Below the pieces are notes generated by a model, which ran no database searches, had not been told where the DNA came from, and was given only the letters and a program-made list of their open reading frames with translations. Made by a program: the position numbers and the translations under genes. This document shows positions 16,471-24,508 of a DNA stretch of 64,000 bases, piece by piece; within the stretch, counting starts at the first letter, position 1, and every line of letters starts with the position of its first letter. The DNA is from Flavobacterium seoulense (lineage in GTDB: Bacteria; Bacteroidota; Bacteroidia; Flavobacteriales; Flavobacteriaceae): contig NZ_JNCA01000016.1 in the NCBI RefSeq assembly GCF_000695795.1, forward strand, positions 186,001 to 250,000, given 5' to 3'.

Positions 16471-17184
16471 TCAAGAGAAAACCTCTTTCAAAACCTCCAG
16501 AGATTTCGGCTTTTTAAAACCGTCTAAATGATACGAATAATAATCGATAAGAATTTTCAAAAGTAATTGTCTTTTGATAACATGAAATACTTTTTGATCA
16601 TTTTCGAATTTTAAACCAATAAGTTTTTTCAACAAATTAGTTTCATGTTCCGTCAAAGAACCAATGGCATGAAACGGAGTAAAAACACCTTCATTCATTT
16701 CGAAAAAAGGCATATCAGCATCAGAAACATCAGGATAAAAACCAAGATATTTGGTCATTTCGAGCATTAAAATTAAATGAAAATTAGCAATTTCATTATG
16801 CTCGTCTAACCATTGTAGTGCGGTTTCTAAAAAAGTAAAAAGCATTTCGTTTTTTTCTTCTTCATGTATAGAATGATGCAAAATTTCGGAAAGAAATAGC
16901 ACAATAGTACTCTTGTAAATATCCGAATGCAAGGATTGAAAGGGCGCTGCAATTTTAATTTCCTTAAAATGCTCCAGCGTTCCTTTATTCTTGTGAGTAG
17001 CTTCTATTTCGAGAATAGTCATTGGCTGAAAATAGGCCATTTTTTGATTACTTTTTTTATTCGAAAAAGCATCACGAACGAAATAGGATTTTAATCCATG
17101 CGACAACGTAAAACACTTTACAATCAGGCTTTTTTCCTGATATTTTAAAGCCGAAATAACAATTGCTTTGGTTTTAACTTGCAT
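16471..17184 (-). CDS. recO: DNA repair protein RecO
   Basis: Helps RecR load RecA on SSB-coated DNA in the RecFOR pathway. The 237-residue protein starts with the typical RecO OB-fold: TKAIVISALKYQEKSLIVKC, then LKSYFVRDAFSNKKSNQK and YFQPMTILEIEA. A helical domain follows. Unlike many RecO proteins there is no four-Cys zinc finger, as is usual in flavobacterial RecO. It stands alone with a repeat-filled gap upstream. The gap 16243-16470 downstream shows nothing recognisable. Confidence 0.92.
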   Translation of the reverse strand: MQVKTKAIVISALKYQEKSLIVKCFTLSHGLKSYFVRDAFSNKKSNQKMAYFQPMTILEIEATHKNKGTLEHFKEIKIAAPFQSLHSDIYKSTIVLFLSEILHHSIHEEEKNEMLFTFLETALQWLDEHNEIANFHLILMLEMTKYLGFYPDVSDADMPFFEMNEGVFTPFHAIGSLTEHETNLLKKLIGLKFENDQKVFHVIKRQLLLKILIDYYSYHLDGFKKPKSLEVLKEVFS

Positions 17185-17224
17185 GGATGTAGTAAAAAAG
17201 TGAATGGCAAAAATAGTAAAAAAG

Positions 17225-17360
17225 AGTCCTTAGTCATTAGATAGTGAGTCCCTAGCTTTATAAAAAAAGTCCCTAGTCCTTAGTAGTTAGTCCTTAGCTA
17301 AAAAACTAGAAACAAACAAATACTAAGCACTAAGGACTAGGAACTATGTACTAAGAACTA
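17225..17360. repeat. Iterated TTAGTCC-type units forming an imperfect inverted repeat
   Basis: The whole gap between recO and gdhA is built from degenerate copies of AGTCCTTAGTCC and CTAGTCC in the left half and CTAAGGACTAGG in the right half. The same units occur in the gap beside pheS (30090-30160). Confidence 0.7.
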
Positions 17361-17367
17361 AAAAAAA

Positions 17368-18711
17368 CTAAACCACTCCCTGGGCCAGCATGGCATCGGC
17401 TACTTTTACAAATCCGGCAATATTGGCACCTTTTACATAATCAACATAACCATTTCCATCGGCACCATATTGCACACAGGCTGCGTGAATATTTAGCATA
17501 ATTTGTTTTAATTTCTCATCTACTTCTTCTGAAGTCCAGCTTAATCGCAAGGAATTCTGCGACATTTCTAATCCTGAAGTAGCAACACCACCTGCATTAG
17601 AAGCTTTTCCCGGAGCAAACAAAATTTTAGCATCATGAAAAACTACTACTGCTTCGTAAGTGGAAGGCATATTGGCTCCTTCGGCAACACAAAAACAACC
17701 GTTATTCACTAAAGTTTTAGCGTCTTTAGCGTCCAATTCATTTTGAGTAGCACAAGGCAAAGCAATATCACATTTCACACTCCATGGTTTTTCTCCGGCA
17801 ATGTATTTTGCATCAGGATATTTTTCAACATAATCGCTAATTCGGCTTCGCAGTTCATTTTTCAAATACATTACATGAGCTAATTTTTCGGCATCAATTC
17901 CATCAGCATCATAAATGTATCCATTAGAATCAGACAATGTAACCACTTTAGCCCCTAATTGAGTCGCTTTTTCAACCGCATATTGCGCTACATTTCCTGA
18001 ACCCGAAACAACTACAATTTTATCTCTTAAGCTGTCACCTTTAGTCGCCAGCATGCTTTGGGCAAAATAAACTGTTCCATATCCGGTAGCCTCAGGTCGA
18101 ATTAACGAACCTCCAAAAGAAATTCCTTTACCGGTTAAAACACCTGTAAATTCATTCCTGATTTTTTTATATTGTCCAAACATGTATCCCACTTCTCTCG
18201 CTCCAACACCAATATCTCCCGCAGGAACGTCCGTATCAGCTCCAATATGTTTACTCAATTCAGTCATAAAGGCCTGGCAAAAACGCATTACCTCAATATC
18301 TGACTTTCCTTTAGGATCAAAATCAGAACCTCCTTTTCCTCCACCCATAGGCAAAGTGGTTAAACTATTTTTAAAAGTCTGTTCGAAAGCTAAAAATTTT
18401 AAAACACTCAAATTCACCGTCGGATGAAAACGAAGTCCACCTTTATAAGGTCCAATAGCCGAGTTCATTTGAATACGATAGCCTCTGTTTACCTGCGTTT
18501 GTCCTTTATCATCAATCCAGGCAACCCTAAACATCACAATCCTGTCTGCTTCAACCATTCGCTCTAAAAGCATTTGGTTTTGGTATTTCTTATTTTGTTC
18601 AATAAAAGGAATTACCGTTTCGGCAACTTCTAAAACCGCTTGCAAAAACTCTGGTTCATTAGGGTTTTTTAAAGAAACCCCATTTATAAAATCTGTAATA
18701 GATTGAGACAT
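17368..18711 (-). CDS. gdhA: NADP-type glutamate dehydrogenase
   Basis: Makes glutamate from 2-oxoglutarate and ammonia. The 447-residue hexameric-type enzyme shows GPYKGGLRFHP, the catalytic Lys region PMGGGKGGSDFDPKG, PAGDIGVGAREVGYMFGQY, and a Rossmann segment VVVSGSGNVAQYA. The length (about 450) and the SGSGNVA loop fit the NADP-dependent assimilatory group. It is monocistronic, with a TAnnTTTG box upstream. Confidence 0.96.
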   Translation of the reverse strand: MSQSITDFINGVSLKNPNEPEFLQAVLEVAETVIPFIEQNKKYQNQMLLERMVEADRIVMFRVAWIDDKGQTQVNRGYRIQMNSAIGPYKGGLRFHPTVNLSVLKFLAFEQTFKNSLTTLPMGGGKGGSDFDPKGKSDIEVMRFCQAFMTELSKHIGADTDVPAGDIGVGAREVGYMFGQYKKIRNEFTGVLTGKGISFGGSLIRPEATGYGTVYFAQSMLATKGDSLRDKIVVVSGSGNVAQYAVEKATQLGAKVVTLSDSNGYIYDADGIDAEKLAHVMYLKNELRSRISDYVEKYPDAKYIAGEKPWSVKCDIALPCATQNELDAKDAKTLVNNGCFCVAEGANMPSTYEAVVVFHDAKILFAPGKASNAGGVATSGLEMSQNSLRLSWTSEEVDEKLKQIMLNIHAACVQYGADGNGYVDYVKGANIAGFVKVADAMLAQGVV

Positions 18712-18753
18712 AATATTTTGGATTTTTAGTATTAAAAATGTTTACTACTATTA

Positions 18754-18761
18754 CAAATATA
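18754..18761 (-). promoter_or_regulatory. -7 element for gdhA (TATATTTG)
   Basis: Exact TAnnTTTG match on the minus strand, 42 bp upstream of the gdhA ATG. No clear -33 TTG at the usual spacing. Confidence 0.5.
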
Positions 18762-18894
18762 CATTTTAGGACTCAAATTTGTTTTAAATTTAACGAAACT
18801 AAAGAAAGAATTGTCTTATTTTATATGAAGAAAAAACATAGGATTCTTTACTAATAAGTTTTTCATTATTACAAGGCTTCAATAATGTTTTTTA

Positions 18895-18902
18895 TATCTT
18901 TG
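18895..18902 (+). promoter_or_regulatory. -7 element for the THC0290_0291-type gene (TATCTTTG)
   Basis: Exact TAnnTTTG match, 23 bp before the ATG at 18926. The -33 element is not obvious. Together with the gdhA box it makes the gap 18712-18925 a divergent promoter region. Confidence 0.55.
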
Positions 18903-18925
18903 TCAGGACTCGAAATAGTATTAAA

Positions 18926-19738
18926 ATGCTCAGAAATAATTGGCTAAGCTTATTCACTCTTTTTATTTTACTTGGATTATCAGGTAAAATAAATGCGCAG
19001 TTTGGTTTGTCCCATGAAGTGGGAGTAATTGCCGGGCCTGTCGCTTTTCAGTCTGATTATGGAGAACGCTATGATTTGAGCACCAATATTAAAAATTCAG
19101 GAATTGGAATAGGAATTATCCATTATCTAAATTTCTCATACAAAGCAGAATGTAACTGCTACACTCCCGAAACTTATTTTAATGACCACTTTAAGCTAAG
19201 AACCGAATTATCATATAATAAAACTAAGTTCAAACACCATGGCGAATGGGTAAAACCTGAGCGAACTTCTCTTGGTGCCGATCAGCTTCGTGCCATGACC
19301 GGAAGCAGCGCTGTAACCAACTTAGGTGTGCAACTCGAATATTTCCCTTTAAGTATTCGTGACTTTACTGCTACAATAGGCAGTTTTGGACCTTTTGTTA
19401 GTCTTGGCGGACAGTTTAGTTATTACAATACCGAAGCAAGTTCAACCATGGGCCCTTTAGGAACTCCATTAACTACTTTTCCAAAATATCTTACACCAAC
19501 AGATGATCGCCCACATGGATTTTCTACAGAAAGCGGCAGCGTTTGGTCGATTGTAACCAGTGTAGGAACGCGTTATAAACTATCGCCATTGAGTGATTTA
19601 ATGGTCGATTTACGATTTCAATATTACTTCTCAGACTGGGTAGATGGTTTGAAACCAAATCCAGATCTTTATAAAGAAAACAAAGCCAATGACTGGCTGG
19701 TTTGGTTCAACGTTGGCTACATTTATTACCTGCAATAA
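18926..19738 (+). CDS. THC0290_0291-type outer-membrane protein
   Basis: A 270-residue protein with a signal peptide ending INAQ (about residue 24), then beta-strand-rich sequence typical of an outer-membrane barrel, ending in VWFNVGYIYYLQ. The opening GLSHEVGVIAGPVAFQSDYG and the CNCYTPETYFNDHFK segment match what I remember of the flavobacterial family named THC0290_0291. Function is unknown; it is probably a structural or assembly-related surface protein. Monocistronic, divergent from gdhA. Confidence 0.75.
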   Translation: MLRNNWLSLFTLFILLGLSGKINAQFGLSHEVGVIAGPVAFQSDYGERYDLSTNIKNSGIGIGIIHYLNFSYKAECNCYTPETYFNDHFKLRTELSYNKTKFKHHGEWVKPERTSLGADQLRAMTGSSAVTNLGVQLEYFPLSIRDFTATIGSFGPFVSLGGQFSYYNTEASSTMGPLGTPLTTFPKYLTPTDDRPHGFSTESGSVWSIVTSVGTRYKLSPLSDLMVDLRFQYYFSDWVDGLKPNPDLYKENKANDWLVWFNVGYIYYLQ

Positions 19739-19865
19739 TCACTAAATCCATTTTTTGATTTTTATTTTTAGCGATAAACCTTTATCTTTAAACCAAGGCT
19801 ATATTATTTTAACCAATAAAAAGCCTTACAAAAATAAAACCTTGTTTATCCAAATAAAAAACAAA

Positions 19866-20606
19866 ATGAAATATATTATATCTTCTCTGGCACTTGTATT
19901 ATTCATTAGTTGTTCTAAAGAACTGACTTTTGAAGAGCAATCTTTCGAAAAAACAACAACTGTAGATTGCACCAAAAACTGTCCAAAAATTGAAATAAAA
20001 ATCCCTGTTGCTCAAAATGCAGATATTATTTCCGACAGTATTAATAAGACCGTTTTTAATACAGTTAAATCAATAGTCGATTTTGGAGAAAGACCTAATA
20101 AGTCTACTAATTATGAAGAATTAGCCAATTTTTTCATTCAGGCGTATGAAAAACTTAAAAAAGATTTCCCTCAGGATCATTTTGGCTGGGAAGGAAAAAT
20201 CGATGGAAAAATAAAATACAGCTCGGAATCTATTTTAAACATCGAAATCAATCATTACACTTTTACAGGCGGTGCACACGGTTATGCTGGCTTGCGTTCG
20301 TTAATTTTTGACCCAAAAACGGGAAAACGAATTGAAAATAAAAAGTTATTTAAAAACTGGGAAATCTTTAAAGTTTTTGCCGAAACCAAATTTAGAGACA
20401 AATACAAAATTCCAAGAGATCAACCCATCAACAGCACTGGACTGTTTTTTGAAGATGATGTATTTCAGGTGGCACAAAACATCTTTTTCACTAATGAAGG
20501 TATCGTATTACACTACAATCCTTATGAAATTGCAGCTTATGTTGATGGTTCCAGAGATTTGCTGATTAAGTATGAAGAAGCAAATGACTATCTGATTACA
20601 AAATAA
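19866..20606 (+). CDS. DUF3298/DUF4163-type lipoprotein
   Basis: A 246-residue lipoprotein: MKYIISSLALVLFISCSKEL has the lipobox FISC (Cys16). The body has the DUF4163-like early region with two Cys (DCTKNCPKIEI) and the DUF3298 block HYTFTGGAHGYAGLRSLIFD, ending in IAAYVDGSRDLLIKY. I chose the ATG at 19866 because the signal peptide starts there; an upstream in-frame start would add 37 residues with no signal features. Related proteins include anti-sigma V factor-type RsiV, but a regulatory role here is not shown. Confidence 0.85.
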   Translation: MKYIISSLALVLFISCSKELTFEEQSFEKTTTVDCTKNCPKIEIKIPVAQNADIISDSINKTVFNTVKSIVDFGERPNKSTNYEELANFFIQAYEKLKKDFPQDHFGWEGKIDGKIKYSSESILNIEINHYTFTGGAHGYAGLRSLIFDPKTGKRIENKKLFKNWEIFKVFAETKFRDKYKIPRDQPINSTGLFFEDDVFQVAQNIFFTNEGIVLHYNPYEIAAYVDGSRDLLIKYEEANDYLITK

Positions 20607-20661
20607 CATCCATTATATTTAAAACCAACCTTATTACTGATTCAAATTGATGAACGATAAT

Positions 20662-20765
20662 AGTTGTTACACAAAGACACGCAAAGCTTACACGGAGATT
20701 CACAAAGATTTTAAATTAACTTAAATATACCTCTGCATAACCTCCTCTGTGAATCTTTGCGAAAC
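20662..20765. repeat. Inverted repeat with ACAAAGA/GATTCACA units
   Basis: Left arm CACAAAGACACGCAAAG with GATTCACA (20697-20704); right arm TGTGAATC (20748-20755) followed by TTTGCG. Similar phrases (ACGCAAAGGACG, CCACAAAG) appear in the gap at 47995-48115. Confidence 0.5.
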
Positions 20766-20800
20766 AATCATTGAACTAATCTAATTCATAAATAGCATAA

Positions 20801-20827
20801 AAAAGCCTCCAAAAAACGGAGGCTTTT
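20801..20827. terminator. Bidirectional terminator between convergent genes
   Basis: Stem AAAAGCCTCC (20801-20810) with GGAGGCTTTT (20818-20827), between the plus-strand DUF3298-type gene and the minus-strand DinB gene. Confidence 0.85.
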
Positions 20828-20855
20828 TCAATATCTTATATTTCCTTTCGAATGA

Positions 20856-21311
20856 TTATACTAATTTTCGAATAGCCAAAATAACACCTATATGAATTCC
20901 TTCGTGAAAATTATTGAACTCCATCGAATCCTGATTTGTCTTTAAAACAAAGCCTGTAGATGTTGGATATTCGGTAAAATTTTGGAACAAATTATTCTCA
21001 ATATCTTTTTCAGTTTGAGCGATTGTTGTATGCAATAAAGTTAAAATTTCGTCCACTTCTTCCTGAGAAGCTTCCTGTTCTGTTTTAGTTCCTTTTTTAT
21101 ATTTTTCGATCAATTCATCCGAAACCATCACAGGCAATCCAGCCAGTTTATAAACCAATAACTGTTGTGTAACTACAATATGCGCTACATTCCAAATCAA
21201 ATTATTTTTAAATCCTTCAGGAACTTTATTTAGTTGTTCTAAAGTAAATCCCTGAATCAATTTAGAAACCATGTTTCTACTGGTCTTTGTAATCTCTAAA
21301 ATCTCTTGCAT
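20856..21311 (-). CDS. DinB-family protein (copy 1)
   Basis: A 151-residue four-helix-bundle protein of the DinB/YfiT metalloenzyme superfamily. It has NLIWNVAHIVVTQQLLVYKLAG, with His of WNVAHI as a probable metal ligand, and NNFHEGIHIGVI, with two further His near the C-terminus, giving the three-His site typical of the family. Some relatives are thiol transferases, but substrates are unknown. It is a close paralogue of the next gene 47 bp upstream, so this is a tandem duplication. Confidence 0.88.
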   Translation of the reverse strand: MQEILEITKTSRNMVSKLIQGFTLEQLNKVPEGFKNNLIWNVAHIVVTQQLLVYKLAGLPVMVSDELIEKYKKGTKTEQEASQEEVDEILTLLHTTIAQTEKDIENNLFQNFTEYPTSTGFVLKTNQDSMEFNNFHEGIHIGVILAIRKLV

Positions 21312-21358
21312 TGTTGTTGAATTTGTAAATTTTGGCTTAAAAATACTGTTTTTTTGCC

Positions 21359-21838
21359 TTAAATAAATTTTCTAATAGTCATCATAATCCCAATATGAAG
21401 TCCTTCATGAAAATTATTATAAGCTATAGCTTCCTCGGCATTTTTCAAATTAATCCCTATTGAAGTTGTGTATTGGTTATAATTTTTAAAAATCCCATTA
21501 TTGTAATCAACAATCGTTTGATCAATAGTGCTAAAAAGCAGGCTTTTGATTTCGTCTAATTCCACCTGAGTCACATCTTGTTCAGGTCTCGAACCATTTT
21601 TATATTTATCGATCATTTCATCAGCAATCATTACAGGCAAACCAGATAATTTATAGACTAAAACTTGTTGGGCAACAATAATATGACCAACATTCCAAAT
21701 CAAATTATTATTAAAACCCTTTGGGATTTTATTTAATTGTTCCAATGTAAATTTTTGAAGCAGTTCTAAAATCAAATTTCTTGATTTCACCGTGGTTTCT
21801 AATACTTGTTGCACGCTAATAAAATTTAAAAAAATCAC
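21359..21838 (-). CDS. DinB-family protein (copy 2)
   Basis: A 159-residue paralogue of the preceding protein, alignable end to end: NLIWNVGHIIVAQQVLVYKL and NNFHEGLHIGIMM, with all three candidate His ligands kept. The ATG at 21838 gives eight extra N-terminal residues. A GTG at 21812-21814 would make the start align exactly with copy 1 (QQVLETT against QEILEIT), so GTG may be the true start. The pair is divergent from the ArsC-like gene. Confidence 0.87.
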   Translation of the reverse strand: MIFLNFISVQQVLETTVKSRNLILELLQKFTLEQLNKIPKGFNNNLIWNVGHIIVAQQVLVYKLSGLPVMIADEMIDKYKNGSRPEQDVTQVELDEIKSLLFSTIDQTIVDYNNGIFKNYNQYTTSIGINLKNAEEAIAYNNFHEGLHIGIMMTIRKFI

Positions 21839-21894
21839 GTAAAAATAAGCTTTTACATCTTAAATGATTTTTCTTTGCAGAAAGAAATAAAACT

Positions 21895-22254
21895 ATGAGT
21901 AATAAAATATACTATCTGGCTTCTTGTGACACTTGTCGAAAAATCATCAAATCATTACCAAATGATCATAATTTAACTTTTCACGACATTAAACAAGACC
22001 CAATTACTACGGAAGATTTAGAAGAAATGTACCAACTTTCGGGAAGTTACGAAGCACTTTTTAGCAAAAAAGCACAACTGTACAAATCGATGGGTTTAAA
22101 GGATAAATCCCTAACCGAAGACGATTTCAAGAAATACATCCTGGAACATTACACTTTCCTGAGCCGTCCTGTTTTTATCATTAATGGAAAAATTTACATT
22201 GGCAACAGTCAGCAAAACATACATCAGGTAATGAAAGCATTAACGGGCGAATAA
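21895..22254 (+). CDS. ArsC/Spx-family protein
   Basis: A 119-residue thioredoxin-fold protein of the arsenate-reductase-like family. The N-terminus has YLASCDTCRKIIKSL, a CxxC redox site (Cys at about 10 and 13), and the C-terminal half has FLSRPVFIINGKIYIGNS, the family's RP segment. The Arg triad of true plasmid ArsC is not complete, so a role in thiol redox rather than arsenate reduction is equally possible. No arsenic genes are nearby. Confidence 0.8.
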   Translation: MSNKIYYLASCDTCRKIIKSLPNDHNLTFHDIKQDPITTEDLEEMYQLSGSYEALFSKKAQLYKSMGLKDKSLTEDDFKKYILEHYTFLSRPVFIINGKIYIGNSQQNIHQVMKALTGE

Positions 22255-22328
22255 GAACGTAGTAGAAAATCTGAAAACTGACTACTGCCAACTTTTTTCT
22301 TATCTTTGACCACCTTTTAAAAAATGAT

Positions 22329-23189
22329 ATGATACAATCAATGACCGGTTTTGGCAAAGCTACTTTGCAATTGCCAACCAAAAAAATAACAGTCGAAGTA
22401 AAATCTTTAAACAGTAAAGGTCTGGACTTAAATGTTCGAATTCCTTCCTTGTACCGCGAAATGGAATTGGGTCTTCGTACTCAAATCGCTTCGAAATTAG
22501 AAAGAGGAAAAGTAGATTTTTCTATTTTTATCGAAAGCACCGCTGAGCAAACTTCGACCAAAGTCAATGTTCCTATCGTAAAAGGCTACATCAATCAATT
22601 AAGAGAAATTTATGCTGATGCTGATGAAACTGAATTAATGAAAATGGCCGTTCGTATGCCAGACACTTTAAAAGTAGAAAGAGAAGAAATTGATCTTAAC
22701 GAATGGGCTAAAATAAAAGAGGTTATCGACGAAAGTATCAACAATATTCTTTCTTTTAGAAAAGACGAAGGTGTTTCTCTTGAAAAAGAATTCCAATTAA
22801 GAATTGGAAACATTCGTCAATATATGAACGATGCACTGGCTCTTGATCCGGAACGTGTTCAGGCAATCAGAGACCGTTTGCAAACTGCAATTGATGAATT
22901 AAAAGTTAACGTTGACGAAAATCGTTTTGAACAGGAATTAATCTATTATTTAGAGAAATTAGACATTACGGAAGAGAAAGTTCGTTTGACAAATCACTTG
23001 GATTATTTCCTGGAAACTATCAAAGGAACAGAAGCTAATGGTAGAAAATTAGGTTTCATCACTCAGGAAATGGGACGTGAAATCAACACCATGGGATCGA
23101 AATCCAATCACGCACAAATGCAAAAATTAGTCGTGATGATGAAAGACGAATTGGAAAAAATCAAGGAACAGGTTTTGAACGTGTTGTAA
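22329..23189 (+). CDS. YicC-family endoribonuclease-like protein
   Basis: A 286-residue YicC/YloC-type protein starting MIQSMTGFGKATLQLPTKKI, the family signature, and ending in REINTMGSKSNHAQMQKLVV. YicC of E. coli has been linked to RNase activity and stationary-phase growth. Helical middle with long charged segments. It sits directly before gmk, the conserved yicC-gmk neighbourhood, and gmk is followed by nadD. The gap to gmk is filled by a double-hairpin repeat. Confidence 0.92.
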   Translation: MIQSMTGFGKATLQLPTKKITVEVKSLNSKGLDLNVRIPSLYREMELGLRTQIASKLERGKVDFSIFIESTAEQTSTKVNVPIVKGYINQLREIYADADETELMKMAVRMPDTLKVEREEIDLNEWAKIKEVIDESINNILSFRKDEGVSLEKEFQLRIGNIRQYMNDALALDPERVQAIRDRLQTAIDELKVNVDENRFEQELIYYLEKLDITEEKVRLTNHLDYFLETIKGTEANGRKLGFITQEMGREINTMGSKSNHAQMQKLVVMMKDELEKIKEQVLNVL

Positions 23190-23193
23190 AAAA

Positions 23194-23282
23194 TCCCCTT
23201 AACCCCCAAAGGGGAAACAATAGGAGGTAATAAATTATAATATTAACGTAACATTCCTCCCCTTTGGGGAGGCTAGGAGGGG
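23194..23282 (+). repeat. Double-hairpin repeat filling the yicC-gmk gap
   Basis: Left hairpin CCCC-AAA-GGGG (23204-23214) after TCCCCTTAA, a 41-base AT-rich spacer, right hairpin CCTCCCC-TTT-GGGGAGG (23256-23272), then CTAGGAGGGG ending one base before the gmk ATG at 23283. The ends are roughly inverted repeats of each other. It thus forms the whole 5' leader of gmk. Confidence 0.85.
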
Positions 23283-23852
23283 ATGAAAAAAGGAAAATTA
23301 ATCGTATTCTCGGCGCCATCAGGTTCCGGAAAAACAACTATAGTTAGACATTTATTAAAGCAGGAAGAACTTAATTTAGAGTTTTCAATCTCGGCAGCAA
23401 CCCGTGAAGCCAGAGGTGAAGAAGTAAACGGAAAGGATTACTATTTTATCTCTTTGGAAGAATTTAAAAACCATATCAAACACGAAGATTTCGTAGAATG
23501 GGAAGAAGTTTACAGAGACAATTTCTACGGAACTTTAAAAAGTGAAGTAGAACGCATCTGGGCTTTGGGCAAAAACGTAATTTTTGACATTGACGTTGCT
23601 GGCGGATTGCGTATCAAACATAAATTTCCCGAAGAAACTCTGGCTGTTTTTGTAAAACCACCAAGTGTTGACGAATTGAAAAGACGTTTAAAAGAGCGCT
23701 CTACCGAAAGCGAAGACAAAATCAACATGCGTATTGCTAAAGCGCACGTAGAACTGGCAACCGCTCCGCAATTTGATGTGATTATTAAGAATTATGATTT
23801 GGAAGTAGCTTTGGAAGAGGCGACAGAGCTTGTTAGAAACTTTGTGAAATAA
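23283..23852 (+). CDS. gmk: Guanylate kinase
   Basis: Phosphorylates GMP to GDP. The 189-residue enzyme has the P-loop SAPSGSGKTTIVRHLL (about 10-25), the GMP-binding stretch ATREARGEEVNGKDYYFIS, and the lid with RLKERSTESEDKINMR. Length is standard. The start codon directly abuts the G-rich end of the double-hairpin repeat (GGAGGGG then ATG), so its translation initiation region comes from a repeat. Cotranscription with yicC and nadD is likely. Confidence 0.97.
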   Translation: MKKGKLIVFSAPSGSGKTTIVRHLLKQEELNLEFSISAATREARGEEVNGKDYYFISLEEFKNHIKHEDFVEWEEVYRDNFYGTLKSEVERIWALGKNVIFDIDVAGGLRIKHKFPEETLAVFVKPPSVDELKRRLKERSTESEDKINMRIAKAHVELATAPQFDVIIKNYDLEVALEEATELVRNFVK

Positions 23853-23855
23853 AAA

Positions 23856-23918
23856 GTTATGCGTTATGGGTTATGAGTTATTAGAAACACATAACCTAAT
23901 AGCAAATAACCCTTAACT
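23856..23918. repeat. Iterated GTTATG units with partial inverted copy
   Basis: GTTATGCGTTATGGGTTATGAGTTATTAG is followed, after a short loop, by ACATAACCTAATAGCAAATAACCC. The gap between gmk and nadD is made of this low-complexity hairpin. Confidence 0.55.
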
Positions 23919-23925
23919 TTCAATT

Positions 23926-24507
23926 ATGAAAATCGGACTGTATTTCGGCACTTTTAACCCCATTCATGTTGGGCATTTGATTATTGCTAATCACATGGCT
24001 GAACACACTAATTTAGATCAGGTGTGGATGGTGGTTACGCCTCACAATCCTTTAAAGAAAAAAAGTACTCTGCTGGACGATTATCATCGCCTGCAAATGG
24101 TTTATTTAGCGACCGAAGATTATCCCAAACTAAAACCATCGGATATTGAGTTCAAATTACCGCAGCCTAATTACACCGTAAATACCTTAGTGCATCTGGA
24201 AGAGAAATATCCAAATCATGAATTTTCACTGATTATGGGCGAAGACAATCTGAAGTCTTTGCACAAATGGAAAAATTATGAGGCCATTCTGGCGCATCAT
24301 AACATTTATGTTTACCCACGTATTTCTACGGAAAGTGAAAATTTGGAGCTAAAAAACCATCCAAAAATTCATATCATTGAAGCTCCTGTTGTTGAAATTT
24401 CTTCTACGACAATTCGGGAAAACATCAAATTAGGCAAAAATATTCGCCCTTTAGTTGCTACTAAAGTTTGGGAATACATTGACCATAATTTGTTTTATAA
24501 AAAATAA
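23926..24507 (+). CDS. nadD: Nicotinate-nucleotide adenylyltransferase
   Basis: Adds AMP to nicotinate mononucleotide in NAD synthesis. The 193-residue protein opens with IGLYFGTFNPIHVGHLIIAN, containing the GTFNPxHxGH nucleotidyltransferase motif. It also has MVVTPHNPLKKK, the GEDNLKSLHKWKNY substrate region, and the C-terminal ISSTTIRENIKLGKNIRPLV, the ISxTxxR phosphate-binding motif. The stop is one base from the convergent LysR stop. Confidence 0.96.
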   Translation: MKIGLYFGTFNPIHVGHLIIANHMAEHTNLDQVWMVVTPHNPLKKKSTLLDDYHRLQMVYLATEDYPKLKPSDIEFKLPQPNYTVNTLVHLEEKYPNHEFSLIMGEDNLKSLHKWKNYEAILAHHNIYVYPRISTESENLELKNHPKIHIIEAPVVEISSTTIRENIKLGKNIRPLVATKVWEYIDHNLFYKK

Positions 24508-24508
24508 A

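Noticed and set aside
19755-19865. Longer N-terminus for the DUF3298-type protein
   Set aside because: The signal peptide and lipobox begin at 19866; the upstream codons have no coding character.
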